The notes: generated by a model from the sequence alone, not told the origin. A stretch of DNA of 64,000 nucleotides from Pseudosulfitobacter pseudonitzschiae (GCF_900129395.1 NZ_FQVP01000002.1:1-64000); one strand, 5' to 3'. Positions 8,873 to 18,302 are shown, numbered from the stretch's first letter. Made by a program: numbers and translations.

Positions 8873-9694
8873 CTACCGGCCTTTGAAAACGGGTTTGCGC
8901 TTTTGCGCAAAGGCGGCTCTGCCTTCGGCATAATCCTCGCTTTGAAAGCAGGCCGATACCGCTGCATCGATATCATCCAGGCCCGCTGGGGCGGCGTGTT
9001 CCAGCGCACCGCGAATGGCCATTTTGACGGCCTTCATGGTCAGCGGGGCATTCTGCGCGATTGTGCGAAGATAGCTTTCGGCGGCATCGTCGAACCCTTC
9101 AACCGGCAGGATTTCATTGATCAGCCCCATACGCTGCGCCTCTTGCGCGTTGTATTGTTTGGCGGAATAGAAAATCTCGGCTGCATTCGCGGGGCCGACA
9201 ACATCGACCAGCGTCTTGACCCCGGCGTAGCGATAGCCAAGCCCCAGCTTTGCAGCCGGGATGGCAAAGCGGGTGTCTTCCGCCGCGATACGCAAATCAC
9301 AGCCCAGGGCGGTGCCCAGGCCGCCACCGACGCACCAGGTGCGTATGACGGCGACTGTGGGCTTTAAAAGCCCCGCGATCGCAGCGCCTGCTGCCTTGCC
9401 TGCCGCGTCGTAGGTTGCCACCTGCTCGGGCGTGTTGCGTTTTTCTGCGAATTCGCTGATGTCGGCGCCCGAGATGAACGAAGACGCGCCTTCTCCGCGC
9501 AATGCGACGACCCGCACACTTGTATCTTGTTCGAACTGTTTGATGATGCCCGGTATCTGAAGCCACATGTTATAGGTCACCGCATTGCGGCGGCGTGGAT
9601 TGGAAAAAATCATCCAGCCGATGCCGTCTTTTACGTGTGCGAGGACCTGCGGCGTGTATCCGTCCGCTTCGGCGATGGGTTCGACCGGTGTCAT
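8873..9694 (-). CDS. enoyl-CoA hydratase/isomerase family protein
   Basis: 273 residues with the crotonase fold signature: oxyanion-hole segment SSFISGADISEF, the CVGGGLGTALGCDLRIA helix and FAIPAAKLGLGY. It ends with a typical short KRKPVFKGR tail. The ATG overlaps the stop of the upstream CoA-transferase gene by 4 nt (ATGA), and the next gene begins 4 nt after its stop, so it lies within one operon. It should hydrate or isomerise an acyl-CoA made by the neighbouring transferase or ligase. A related enzyme is encoded at 16612-17418 in the divergent series. Confidence 0.9.
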   Translation of the reverse strand: MTPVEPIAEADGYTPQVLAHVKDGIGWMIFSNPRRRNAVTYNMWLQIPGIIKQFEQDTSVRVVALRGEGASSFISGADISEFAEKRNTPEQVATYDAAGKAAGAAIAGLLKPTVAVIRTWCVGGGLGTALGCDLRIAAEDTRFAIPAAKLGLGYRYAGVKTLVDVVGPANAAEIFYSAKQYNAQEAQRMGLINEILPVEGFDDAAESYLRTIAQNAPLTMKAVKMAIRGALEHAAPAGLDDIDAAVSACFQSEDYAEGRAAFAQKRKPVFKGR

Positions 9695-10872
9695 ACGACT
9701 TTCCTTTCTTTCAGCGCGGCGACTTCGTCGGTCGACAGGCCAAGTTCTTGCAGTATCGCGTCGCTGTGCTGGCCTGCGTCCGGCGTTGCGGAATGCATAA
9801 CAGGTGTCGCACCGGACAGAACGATCGGTTGGCCCAGCACGCGCTGGGTCCCTCGCTTCGGATGCTCTATTTCAACCACCAAACCAAGTGCTGCAACTTG
9901 CGGATCGGCGAAAACGGCATCAATCTTGTTGATCGGCCCACATGGTATCCCCGTCGCTATCAGGGCGTCGGTCAAATCGGCACTGGTGCGGGTGCGGGTG
10001 ATGTCGAACAGCAGCGCGTTCAGTTCGTCACGATGCTGAAGCCGCAGGCGCGCCGTGGCAAAGCGGGCATCGTCGGCCAGGTCCGTCCGGTCGATTACGG
10101 TGCAAAAATCCTGCCACATCCGGTTTCCCGTAACGGCGATGTTCATACTGCCGTCGGATGTGGGATAGACGCCCATCGGCACCGCAGTGGGATGGTTGTT
10201 GCCCGCCTGTTCGGGGACCACGCCGTCGATCAGCCAGCGCGCGGCCTGAAAATCCAGCATCGCCACCTGTGCCTGAAGCAGGCTGGACTGTACCCATTGT
10301 CCAACGCCTGTGCGTTCTCGGTCGAGCAAGGCCATGAGAATGCCAGTGGCGCAGAACATACCTGCGGTCAGGTCAGCGACAGGAATGCCCACGCGCACCG
10401 GGCCTTGCCCCGGCAAGCCTGTGACGGACATCAACCCGCCCATACCCTGCGCGACCTGATCGAAACCCGGGCGCTCCGCATACGGACCGGTCTGGCCAAA
10501 GCCGGAGATCGAGCCCAAAACCAGCTTCGGGTTGCGGGCGTGAAGGCTGTCCCAGTCCAGTCCCAGACGCTTTTTCACGTCAGGACGGAAATTTTCGACC
10601 AGCACATCGGACTTGTCGACAAGGCGCATCAGGATGTCACGCCCATCGGCGCTTTTGAGGTCCAGCGTCAGGCTGCGCTTGTTGCGATGCAGGTTTTGAA
10701 AGTCGGAACTGTCGCGATCTGCATATCCACTGGCGTCGTCGGGGGGTTCGATCTTGATGACATCCGCCCCCCAGTCGGCAAACTGTTTAACGCAAGTTGG
10801 GCCGGACCGGATACGGGTCAGGTCAAGAACGCGGAATCTGTCAAGAGGTCCGATCAGATGAGTGGTCATCAT
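9691..10872 (-). CDS. CaiB/BaiF class III CoA-transferase
   Basis: 393 residues. Family features are the N-terminal FRVLDLTRIRSGPTCVKQFADWGADVIKIE segment with PP following, LTLDLK, VLVENFRPDV, GFGQTGPYAERPGFDQVAQG and an aspartate in the VADLTAG segment at the position of the catalytic residue. It transfers CoA between a donor acyl-CoA and a carboxylic acid. The start overlaps the stop of the ABC ATPase gene (ATGATG) and its stop overlaps the hydratase start, which indicates translational coupling. Together with the ABC importer this suggests uptake followed by CoA activation of an organic acid. Confidence 0.92.
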   Translation of the reverse strand: MMTTHLIGPLDRFRVLDLTRIRSGPTCVKQFADWGADVIKIEPPDDASGYADRDSSDFQNLHRNKRSLTLDLKSADGRDILMRLVDKSDVLVENFRPDVKKRLGLDWDSLHARNPKLVLGSISGFGQTGPYAERPGFDQVAQGMGGLMSVTGLPGQGPVRVGIPVADLTAGMFCATGILMALLDRERTGVGQWVQSSLLQAQVAMLDFQAARWLIDGVVPEQAGNNHPTAVPMGVYPTSDGSMNIAVTGNRMWQDFCTVIDRTDLADDARFATARLRLQHRDELNALLFDITRTRTSADLTDALIATGIPCGPINKIDAVFADPQVAALGLVVEIEHPKRGTQRVLGQPIVLSGATPVMHSATPDAGQHSDAILQELGLSTDEVAALKERKVV

Positions 10873-11939
10873 GCGCCCTCCACCGGAATGATCCGGCTTT
10901 CCTGGATCGAGATCCAGACCGGTGCGTCCATGTCAAAAACCTGTTCCGCTGGTGCCGCCGCACGCAGGCTCATGGCGCGACCCTCCAGCGACAGCCCGTA
11001 ATCCCAGCGTTCCCCCAGGAAAATCCGCTCGTCGATGCGCGCCGGAAGGTGCAGCACGCCCTCAGCCCGCTCGGGTTTGTCATTGCCCCGCAGGCTGAGT
11101 TTCAGGTTTTGAGGTCGGACAGAAGCAAGCACGCCGCCCGACCTGACTTCGGCTGAAGGTACGGAAAACCCCTCGAAGTGCATTTCGCCCGCCTTGGCAT
11201 GACCTTCGATCAGATTGGTGCGGCCGATAAACTCGGCTGCGAACCGTGTGCGGGGGCGTGCATACAGACGGTAAGGTTCGTCGATCTGCTCGATGCGTCC
11301 CGCCTTGATTACGGCGACACGGTCTGAAATCGCCATCGCCTCGGATTGGTCATGGGTGACGTAAACGGTGGTGATGCCAAATTCGACGTGCATCCGTTTG
11401 ATCTCGGTGCGCATTTCCTCGCGCAGGTTTGCATCGAGGTTCGAAAGCGGCTCATCCAGCAGCATCACCTTGGGCTGCACAGCCACCGCACGGGCCAGCG
11501 CCACACGTTGTTGTTGTCCGCCGGACAATTCGGAAGGATAGCGTTCAGCCAGATGGTCAAGCTGCACGACGCCAAGGATCTCCCCGACCCGTTTCTTGAT
11601 CTGGTCCGCGGGCAGTTTCTTCATGCGCAGGCCAAATCCGACGTTCTGGGCCACTGTCATATTGGGCCAGATCGCGTAGCTTTGAAAAATCATCGACATG
11701 TCACGGTTTTCAGGTGCGACGACGCCCTTGGGCGACGAAATTTCGCGACCGTCCAGTTCGATGCGCCCTTGGGTCGGGGTGATGAACCCGGCGATCATGC
11801 GCAGCGTCGTGGTCTTGCCGCAGCCGGAAGGTCCCAACAAAGACAGGAACTCTCCGTCTGCGAGTGTCAGCGAGATATTATCGGCTGCGCGGAACCCGCC
11901 GTAGTCTTTCACCAGCCCGTCCAGTATCAATTTGGTCAT
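10869..11939 (-). CDS. ABC transporter ATP-binding protein (PotA/FbpC type)
   Basis: 356 residues: Walker A GPSGCGKTT, Q-loop FQSYAIWP, signature LSGGQQQR, Walker B VMLLDEP, H-loop YVTHD, followed by a C-terminal TOBE-like region. This is the import-type ATPase of the spermidine/iron/thiamine class. It lies directly between its fused permease (1-nt gap) and the CoA-transferase gene (4-nt overlap). It energises uptake by the neighbouring permease and binding protein. Confidence 0.95.
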   Translation of the reverse strand: MTKLILDGLVKDYGGFRAADNISLTLADGEFLSLLGPSGCGKTTTLRMIAGFITPTQGRIELDGREISSPKGVVAPENRDMSMIFQSYAIWPNMTVAQNVGFGLRMKKLPADQIKKRVGEILGVVQLDHLAERYPSELSGGQQQRVALARAVAVQPKVMLLDEPLSNLDANLREEMRTEIKRMHVEFGITTVYVTHDQSEAMAISDRVAVIKAGRIEQIDEPYRLYARPRTRFAAEFIGRTNLIEGHAKAGEMHFEGFSVPSAEVRSGGVLASVRPQNLKLSLRGNDKPERAEGVLHLPARIDERIFLGERWDYGLSLEGRAMSLRAAAPAEQVFDMDAPVWISIQESRIIPVEGA

Positions 11940-11940
11940 T

Positions 11941-13659
11941 TCAGTTCCTTCTCAGCATGAAGTCGCGTCCAAGCAAACGCATGCCGATTGCGACGACGGT
12001 GGAGGTGACGACAAGCAGCACCACGCCCATGGCGGCCAATGTTTCGTAATCACCCTGTTCGCTCATATCGAGCGTCAGGATGGATATGACCCGGTTCTGG
12101 TGGCTGGTCAGGAACATAGCAGTCGACAGCTCGCGAGAGCAGATGACGAACACCAAGATCCAGACGCCCATCAGGGATTTCTTGAGCACCGGAGCAACAA
12201 CTTCCACCATGGCACGCATCCGCGATCCTCCGTGGATACGCACTGCTTCTTCCAACTCGGGGTTCAGGCTGCGGATGCCTGATGCGCAAGACACAAAGGC
12301 GATGGGCAAAAATCGGGTGATAAACGCAAGGATGATGATCAGGCTGGAGCCATAGAGCGAAAAGGGTGGGCCTGCGAAGGCTGCGTAGAAACAGATCGCC
12401 AATACGATCCCCGGCACCGCCACAGGTGCGACCGCCAGAAAGGCCAGCGCGGACGCATAGGGGATCAGCTTTCGGATCACCACATAGGCCGTCAGGAATC
12501 CAAGGATGGTACAGGCCGTGGCCGATGCCAGCGCAAAGTAAACGGTGTTGAACATCGCTTCGCGCACTGTGGCCTGTTCGAACAGGATGGCACGGTAGTT
12601 GTCCAAGGTTAGGTTTGACAGAACCGGCGCCTTGGCCCAGGCGACTTGGAAAGACGTAGATACCAGGATGCCTGCGGGCAATATGACAGCAAGCAATGTC
12701 ACAGCCACCCCATGCGCAAGGAACACCCATTTCCAACGTCCCACGCGCATTGCGGTGCGCGCACCACCTTTGCCGCTGACAGCCACGTGCCCGCCGCGCA
12801 AAAGCAGCCGTTGGGCGCCCAGCAAAACGACCGTAATCAGAACCAGCGGTACGGAAAACGCCATCGCCAGCTCGATTTTCGCGGGATATTCGAAAAAGGT
12901 GGTGAGCTGCGTGGTGGCCACGTTGAACCTTGCGGGGATCGCAATCAGCGCGGGCGTGCCATAAAGGGCAATTGTTTCAAGAAACACCAGCATGATCGCC
13001 CCCAGGATCGCGGGCAGCGCGAGGGGCAGGGTGATGATCCAGGTTGTGCGCATCGGTCCGGCGCCATGGATCGCGGCAGCCTCCTCCATCTCGGACGAGA
13101 TGAGGTCGAGCGCAGATGTGGCAAAGATGAAAATCAGCGGAAAGACATTAAGCGCGATGACAAAGGCCAGCCCCCAAAGGCTGAAGATATTCACCAGCGG
13201 TTCCTCGATGCCGGTCAGAGACGTCCATATCTGGTTGATCCAGCCCGCATTGGGACCGGCCAGCAGGATCCACCCGATCGCACCCAGGAACGGTGGCATG
13301 ATGAACGCACCCAACGTGCCGAAGTAGAAAATTGACCGGCCCGGAATATCGGTGCGGGACACGACCCACGCCATCGGCAAGGCCATTGCCACCGACATGA
13401 TCACGGTGACCACGGCCAGTTGGATGGTGTGCCAATAGGCAATTAAATAGCGGCTGCGACGTGCAACATCGAAAAAGTTCGCGACAGTGAAGCTACCCGT
13501 TTTCGGGTCGCTCAAGCTTTCTATAAGCAGTCGGGACATCGGATAGACAACCAGTCCGACCAGAATGGCCGTCAGCAGTCCAAAGATCACCAGCGACCAG
13601 TCGAATTTTGGTCTGCGCGCCAAAGGGCGCAGACCATCAACATTTGCGATATCCGTCAC
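11941..13659 (-). CDS. ABC transporter permease, two-domain (FbpB type)
   Basis: 572 residues with two permease halves, each with about six membrane segments and an EAA-type loop: SSEMEEAAAIHGAGPMRTTW in the first half, NPELEEAVRIHGGSRMRAM in the second. This fused plan is typical of Fe3+ and related importers. Despite such automatic names, the surrounding CoA-transferase and hydratase genes suggest an organic substrate. It is placed between the binding-protein gene and the ATPase gene with gaps of 1-2 nt. Confidence 0.93.
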   Translation of the reverse strand: MTDIANVDGLRPLARRPKFDWSLVIFGLLTAILVGLVVYPMSRLLIESLSDPKTGSFTVANFFDVARRSRYLIAYWHTIQLAVVTVIMSVAMALPMAWVVSRTDIPGRSIFYFGTLGAFIMPPFLGAIGWILLAGPNAGWINQIWTSLTGIEEPLVNIFSLWGLAFVIALNVFPLIFIFATSALDLISSEMEEAAAIHGAGPMRTTWIITLPLALPAILGAIMLVFLETIALYGTPALIAIPARFNVATTQLTTFFEYPAKIELAMAFSVPLVLITVVLLGAQRLLLRGGHVAVSGKGGARTAMRVGRWKWVFLAHGVAVTLLAVILPAGILVSTSFQVAWAKAPVLSNLTLDNYRAILFEQATVREAMFNTVYFALASATACTILGFLTAYVVIRKLIPYASALAFLAVAPVAVPGIVLAICFYAAFAGPPFSLYGSSLIIILAFITRFLPIAFVSCASGIRSLNPELEEAVRIHGGSRMRAMVEVVAPVLKKSLMGVWILVFVICSRELSTAMFLTSHQNRVISILTLDMSEQGDYETLAAMGVVLLVVTSTVVAIGMRLLGRDFMLRRN

Positions 13660-13661
13660 TG

Positions 13662-14699
13662 TCAGATTCCGAACGTGTCACGGAATTTTTCAGCAAGTTC
13701 GGGAATGTCGTTCACAATCTGATCAGGCGTTGCCGTGATAACCTTGATCTCGTCCAGTGCGGGAACGCCCGGTTGCAGCGCAATGCCTGCGCGGATGGGC
13801 GTGCCGAACTGCTCTGCGATGACTTCGTTGAACTCGGCACCCAACAGGAATTCCGAGAACAACTTGGCGGCGTTGGGGTGGGGCGCATTTGCCAGAATGC
13901 CGCTTGGGGACGTGATGATAACCGTCCCATCAGTCGGATACACATTGGCGACGGGATTGCCTTTGGACGCAGCTGCCAACGACGACGCTGCGGGGCCTGC
14001 ACCAACGATGGTTTCGCCCGAGACGGTTGTGGTGACCACATCAATCGACGACCGGCCGATATAGGGGTTCTGGTCCAGCATCTTTTCAAAGAACTCGTAA
14101 CCATAAAGTTCTTCCATCTTCACGCCCCAGATGCCGACGTACCCGGAAAACCCGGGGTGCCCGATGGCAACCTTGTCCTTCCACTTGGGGTCCAGCAGGT
14201 CCGGCCAGTTCTTCGGGGCATCTGCTTCGGCCACCTCATCGGTGTTGTAGACGATGCACATCGGTCCCGCAGTCGTGACGTGGAACATATCGTCCGCGTC
14301 CAGGTTCTGAAATTCGGGGATGACTTCCGTCTTGCGAACCGGCGTGTAGGCCATCAACAGATCACGTGATTTCAGGTCAATTGCGTGCGCGATGCTGGAC
14401 GTGGTCAGCACGTCGCAGTTGGCAACGCCGGAATCGATGTCTTGGTTCAGCCGCTGGAAGGCCACACCCGCAGTCGAACGCACGACGTTGACTTTTATGC
14501 CAGGGAACAACTCGCTGAATTTCTGGCCGACAATCTCGGCGCTTTCCGAAGCCAGCGGCACAACGTACCACGTGATCTCCCCTTCGGATTTGGCAGCCTC
14601 GTATAGTGCTTGAATAGCGTCCTGCGCCATGCCCAGCCGTGGTGCCAGCGCAGATGCGGCAAGTCCGGTGACCACAAAGGTTCTTCTGTTAATCGACAT
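13662..14699 (-). CDS. ABC transporter substrate-binding protein
   Basis: 345 residues from the ATG at 14699, preceded by GGGAGG. An upstream extension of 22 codons was rejected. The N-terminus SINRRTFVVTG with a hydrophobic stretch and a MAQDA cleavage region resembles a twin-arginine signal. The mature sequence has the extracellular solute-binding family 1 pattern (YEAAKSEGEITWY near the start, VYNTDEV in the middle), as in FbpA-like proteins. It provides specificity for the fused permease encoded next. The ligand is unknown. Confidence 0.9.
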   Translation of the reverse strand: MSINRRTFVVTGLAASALAPRLGMAQDAIQALYEAAKSEGEITWYVVPLASESAEIVGQKFSELFPGIKVNVVRSTAGVAFQRLNQDIDSGVANCDVLTTSSIAHAIDLKSRDLLMAYTPVRKTEVIPEFQNLDADDMFHVTTAGPMCIVYNTDEVAEADAPKNWPDLLDPKWKDKVAIGHPGFSGYVGIWGVKMEELYGYEFFEKMLDQNPYIGRSSIDVVTTTVSGETIVGAGPAASSLAAASKGNPVANVYPTDGTVIITSPSGILANAPHPNAAKLFSEFLLGAEFNEVIAEQFGTPIRAGIALQPGVPALDEIKVITATPDQIVNDIPELAEKFRDTFGI

Positions 14700-14815
14700 C
14701 GTATTCCTCCCAGAATTGTTGATGTGAAACGCGGCCCCCGCCAATGGGCGGTGCGACCGTGACACGTTTTGAAATCGTCATTCCGGGCAAAAGAACGTTG
14801 TCGATTGACCGGATC

Positions 14816-15484
14816 TTAGTCGGTGTTCTCGCTCTCCTTCTTGTGGGTCATGGTCGCAACAAGGTCCGCATAGACCCTGCCGCCCGATAGAATGTGATCA
14901 CGCATCGCGGCCTGTGCTTCTTCGGGGTCGCCCTTCTCAATGGCTTTGACGACGTTGCCATGCTCGACCCACGACCGTTCAACACGAGACCGTTGGTAAA
15001 GGCTGGACGTGTGATAGTACGCAAGGCGGCTGCGGGTCTGCCGGATCAGGTCCGCGATGTAAGTGTTGCGCGCGCCCTTGTAGATAAGACCGTGAAACCG
15101 TCCGTTACATTCGATATAGCTTTTGCTGTCGTGGCTGTGCGCTGCGGCTTCACTTTCTGCGTGAACCGCGATCAATGCATCCAACTCTTCCTGCCGGATG
15201 CGCTGGGCGGCCAGCGCGGCAGCTTCCGACTCCAGGCAGGCCAGGGTTTCCAACATCGCAACGGCTTCGTCTGCGCTCAGTTCGCTGACAACGGCACCGT
15301 GACGCGGTCGCATCTGTACAAGACCGGTCGCCGCGAGTTGCATGATGGCTTCGCGCGCAGGTGTGCGGGACACCTGAAATCTTTCAGAGAGCATTTTTTC
15401 GTCGATCAGGTCACCAGGGCGTAGCTTCCCACGGCTGATTTCCTTTTCGATTAGTCCTCTGACGGTATCGCTGGCACGTGCCAT
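14816..15484 (-). CDS. GntR family regulator, FadR/FCD subfamily
   Basis: 222 residues: an N-terminal winged helix-turn-helix (about 1-70, with LSERFQVSRTPAREAIMQL) and an all-helical FCD ligand domain (about 75-215) with the metal-binding pattern D/N...H (ECNGRFHGLIY, then histidines near WVEHGNVV and RDHILSGG). It is transcribed away from the plus-strand quinone oxidoreductase gene and toward the ABC transporter genes, so it probably controls both. An organic acid or acyl-CoA is the usual effector in this family. Confidence 0.9.
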   Translation of the reverse strand: MARASDTVRGLIEKEISRGKLRPGDLIDEKMLSERFQVSRTPAREAIMQLAATGLVQMRPRHGAVVSELSADEAVAMLETLACLESEAAALAAQRIRQEELDALIAVHAESEAAAHSHDSKSYIECNGRFHGLIYKGARNTYIADLIRQTRSRLAYYHTSSLYQRSRVERSWVEHGNVVKAIEKGDPEEAQAAMRDHILSGGRVYADLVATMTHKKESENTD

Positions 15485-15506
15485 AAGATTCTCTCCTTGG
15501 CTTTAA

Positions 15507-15558
15507 TGTATACTTATATTCTTTGTGCGTATGCAATATAAAACTTTACGCGTACGCA
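15507..15558. promoter_or_regulatory. candidate GntR operators between divergent operons
   Basis: The divergent region between the GntR gene and the oxidoreductase gene holds ATGTATACTT (15507-15516, core GTATAC) and a larger inverted repeat with arms TGCGTA (15526-15531) and TACGCA (15553-15558). FadR/FCD regulators bind short palindromes of this kind, so autoregulation and control of both operons is likely. Another GTATAC occurs just inside the oxidoreductase gene, near 15635. Confidence 0.5.
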
Positions 15559-15618
15559 TTGCCGCTATATTACCAAGAAACTTTCGCCCGATTCAATATC
15601 TTGCACAGGAATAACCTC

Positions 15619-16602
15619 ATGAAGACACAGGCTGTACGTATACACAGACATGGCGGACCCGAGGTGATTCAGCTGGACGAAATAGACTTGCCCGAACCGG
15701 CAGCCGGGCATGTTCGCATCAGGAACACCTGCATCGGCGTCAACTACGCTGATATCTACGAGCGCGAGGGGGATCACGGGGGGCCGCATTCGGCCAAGGA
15801 CCTGCCGATTACGATGGGGCATATGGCAGTGGGCGTCGTTGATGCCGTGGGCAAGGATGTGACCAGCCATACCATTGGCGCGCGTGTGGGTTATATCGGG
15901 CCGAACAGCTATGCCACGTTAACGAACATGCCCGCGGCAAGGCTCTTCAGCTTGCCCGACGCGGTGACGGACGATGTCGCGGGTGGCTATCTGTTGCGTG
16001 GCCTGACCGCTGAATACCTTTTGCGGCGCCTTTACAGGGTCGGGCCGGGGACGACGGCGCTGGTCCATGCGGCGGCGGGGGGCATGGGGCTTATCCTTGG
16101 GGAATGGGGCCGTCTGTTGGGCGCGCGCATGATCGGAACAGTCAGCAGCGAAGCCAAGGCGGAAGTTGCCCGCGCGCATGGCTATGATGCGATCATTAAC
16201 TATTCATCCGAAGACTTTGTCGCGCGCACCCTGCAAGAGACCGATGGCAAGGGTGCAGACGTTATATACGACGGCGTTGGAAAAATGGCCTTCTTGAAGT
16301 CGCTGGACTGTGTCCGCCCCCGTGGCCTGGTCGTCAGCTACGGCACCGCATCAGGGAATGTCGGTGAGTTCGATTTGCAGCGCCTGCATTCAAAATCCAT
16401 TATCGTGACCCGTCCGACGCTGCGCAGTTGGATTGCAGAGCCGGATGAGGCTGCCGCGGCATCGAAGGCGCTGTTCGACGTGCTGTCAGGTGGACAGATA
16501 CAAACGCCTCTCGGTGCCCGGTTTCCGCTTGCGAAAGCCGCAGAGGCGCACCGCCAGCTCGAAAGCCGAAGCGTCACCGCGCCCATCGTACTTATCCCAT
16601 GA
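15619..16602 (+). CDS. quinone oxidoreductase-like zinc-independent MDR enzyme
   Basis: 327 residues from the ATG at 15619, preceded by AGGA. A frame open further upstream crosses the operator region and was not used. The N-terminal GroES-like domain opens MKTQAVRIHRHGGPEVIQL and contains GVNYADIYER. The Rossmann domain contains VHAAAGGMGLILGEWGRLLGA. Catalytic zinc cysteines are absent, as in the NADPH:quinone reductase (QOR) branch. It is the first gene of a plus-strand set with an enoyl-CoA hydratase and a GST, divergent from the GntR/ABC/CoA-transferase operon. Its true substrate may be an enone or enoyl compound. Confidence 0.9.
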   Translation: MKTQAVRIHRHGGPEVIQLDEIDLPEPAAGHVRIRNTCIGVNYADIYEREGDHGGPHSAKDLPITMGHMAVGVVDAVGKDVTSHTIGARVGYIGPNSYATLTNMPAARLFSLPDAVTDDVAGGYLLRGLTAEYLLRRLYRVGPGTTALVHAAAGGMGLILGEWGRLLGARMIGTVSSEAKAEVARAHGYDAIINYSSEDFVARTLQETDGKGADVIYDGVGKMAFLKSLDCVRPRGLVVSYGTASGNVGEFDLQRLHSKSIIVTRPTLRSWIAEPDEAAAASKALFDVLSGGQIQTPLGARFPLAKAAEAHRQLESRSVTAPIVLIP

Positions 16603-16611
16603 GGTTTCACC

Positions 16612-17418
16612 ATGACTGACCTGAGCTTCCCACCTGACTGGGCACCTGACACCACCTTTGCGGACGGTCGCATCGGCTTGACTGTGCGCGATGGCATCGC
16701 CGTTCTTGCCGTGCAGATCCCACAAAAGATGAATGCACTGGATGTCCATGCAACGCGTGGGATGGTTGAGGCACTCGAGGCCGCACAGGACCAGGCCCGG
16801 GTTTTGCTGTTCACCGGTACGGGGGGCAAAGCGTTCATCTCCGGTGCAGACATCGGTGGATTTGACGATGATAAACAGCAAGGCAGCAGCTTCCTGGAGC
16901 GGCAGAAAATTCTGGCCGACTATCCGCTTCCCACCATCGCGGTCATTCGCGGCTATTGCATTGGTGGCGGGCTGATGACAGCGCTGAACTGTGATTTCCG
17001 GCTTGCTGGAACGGATGCGACATTTGGCATTCCGGCTGCAAAGCTCGGCATCTCCTACGGTTTTGACGGGCTTTCCCGTCTGGTCCAGGTGGCCGGTCCC
17101 GCACGCACCCGCTATTTGCTCTACACAGGCGACAGGGTGGACGCGCAGACGGCCCTGACGTGGGGGCTGATCGAGCAGATCCACGACACGGGCGTGCTTT
17201 GGGATGAAGCGATGACGCTTGCACGCCACATCGCCGGAAACGCCCCGCTTTCCATTCGCGCGACGAAAGAAACCGTGGCCCAGATCACCCGCGATCCTGC
17301 TGACCGGGACATGCAGGCCATTGTCGATCTTTCGATGCTTTGCCAGCAAAGTTCGGATTTTCGCGAGGGGCGTGATGCGTTTCGTGAAAAGCGTAAACCT
17401 GCATTCACGGGTGAATGA
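16612..17418 (+). CDS. enoyl-CoA hydratase/isomerase family protein
   Basis: 268 residues of the crotonase family: KAFISGADIGGF at the oxyanion hole, IRGYCIGGGLMTALNCDFRLA, FGIPAAKLGISYGFDG, and the C-terminal REKRKPAF motif. It begins 9 nt after the oxidoreductase stop and its stop overlaps the GST start by 4 nt, so the three form one operon. It is similar in pattern to the hydratase at 8873-9694, suggesting consecutive or parallel steps of the same CoA pathway. Confidence 0.9.
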   Translation: MTDLSFPPDWAPDTTFADGRIGLTVRDGIAVLAVQIPQKMNALDVHATRGMVEALEAAQDQARVLLFTGTGGKAFISGADIGGFDDDKQQGSSFLERQKILADYPLPTIAVIRGYCIGGGLMTALNCDFRLAGTDATFGIPAAKLGISYGFDGLSRLVQVAGPARTRYLLYTGDRVDAQTALTWGLIEQIHDTGVLWDEAMTLARHIAGNAPLSIRATKETVAQITRDPADRDMQAIVDLSMLCQQSSDFREGRDAFREKRKPAFTGE

Positions 17419-18161
17419 TGGGACTGGTCCTGTATCACGCCTGGAAATCCAGCGCCTCGCGCCGAGTCCGTTTCTTCCTTGAAGAAAAGGGACTCGATTA
17501 TGTTGCACATGAAATCGACCTGTCACGACAGGAACAACACCAACCGGCCTTCTTGAAGGTAAACCCCTTGGGCGTCGTTCCCGCGCTGATCCACGATGGC
17601 CGCGCGTTGCACGAAAGCGGGACGATATGTGAATACCTCGAAGCTGTGTGCCCCGAACCGCAGTTGTGCCCGACCGATCCCTATGACCTTGCGCAAATGC
17701 GGAACTGGGTGCGGTATGTCGACGGTCTGATTGGAAACCTGATACGGTTCAACTGGCGATACACGATCCAGGATCGCGCGGCGAAACTGTCGGAAAGCGA
17801 ACTTCAGGCGTTGCTGGAAAAAATCCCCAGCGCGGAACGGCGCGAGGCCTGGCTGAGAGTGGCCCGTAACCCCTACACTGCAGAAGAACTGGATGAAGCA
17901 CGGGACAATTTGGTCGCGATGCTTGACCGGATGGAAGAGATGATGGTGGACGGCTGGCTTGTCCGAGGTGGCTTTTCTCTCGCTGACATTGCTGTGGCAC
18001 CCTTTGTGAAACGGATCAGCGAAGAGATTGCCCCTGACGAGCTGCTGCAAGAAAAACGCCCCAAGGTGACGGACTGGTGGGCGCGGCTGCAATCCCGGCC
18101 AGCTTACATCAGGGCCAGATTCGACCCGTTTCTAAGCGTTGAGCCTGACCCCTCTCAATAG
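17415..18161 (+). CDS. glutathione S-transferase family protein
   Basis: 248 residues. The thioredoxin-like N-terminal domain (LVLYHAWKSSASRRVRFFLEEKG, NPLGVVPALIHDG, LHESGTICEYLE) is followed by an all-helical C-terminal domain with SLADIAVAPF. The Ser pair near residues 10-12 fits zeta/theta-like or Ser-type GSTs. The start overlaps the upstream stop (ATGATG). It may use glutathione to isomerise or detoxify an intermediate of the operon's pathway. Confidence 0.88.
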   Translation: MMGLVLYHAWKSSASRRVRFFLEEKGLDYVAHEIDLSRQEQHQPAFLKVNPLGVVPALIHDGRALHESGTICEYLEAVCPEPQLCPTDPYDLAQMRNWVRYVDGLIGNLIRFNWRYTIQDRAAKLSESELQALLEKIPSAERREAWLRVARNPYTAEELDEARDNLVAMLDRMEEMMVDGWLVRGGFSLADIAVAPFVKRISEEIAPDELLQEKRPKVTDWWARLQSRPAYIRARFDPFLSVEPDPSQ

Positions 18162-18285
18162 GCGTTCGCGGCCAGCTGCTGGATCGGGAAAGATGCCGGC
18201 CAACCTGGGTCTGGGGATAAAGCCCCGGTTTAGAGCTCGGATGCGACTCCTGGCTTGTGTTTGCTGCCTTCAAAGGTGCCAGAGC

Positions 18286-18302
18286 TGTCCGGCAGCTGGA
18301 CA
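18286..18302. promoter_or_regulatory. predicted IclR operator, site 1 (before the P450 gene)
   Basis: TGTCC-GGCAGCT-GGACA, perfect 5-bp arms around 7 nt, 64 nt upstream of the P450 start. The same 17-bp pattern recurs at 23296, 25400 and, with one mismatch, 30631, always in the gaps between genes of the aromatic island that encodes an IclR regulator. The rest of the 18162-18366 gap shows no gene. Confidence 0.7.

Noticed and set aside
9595-11001. 468-codon plus-strand frame opposite the CoA-transferase gene
   Set aside because: The minus strand carries clear class III CoA-transferase motifs in the same place. The plus frame has none.
11941-14699. Reading the FbpABC-like transporter as an iron importer
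   Set aside because: The gene order with CoA-transferase and hydratases and a GntR regulator favours an organic substrate. No iron-box was noticed.
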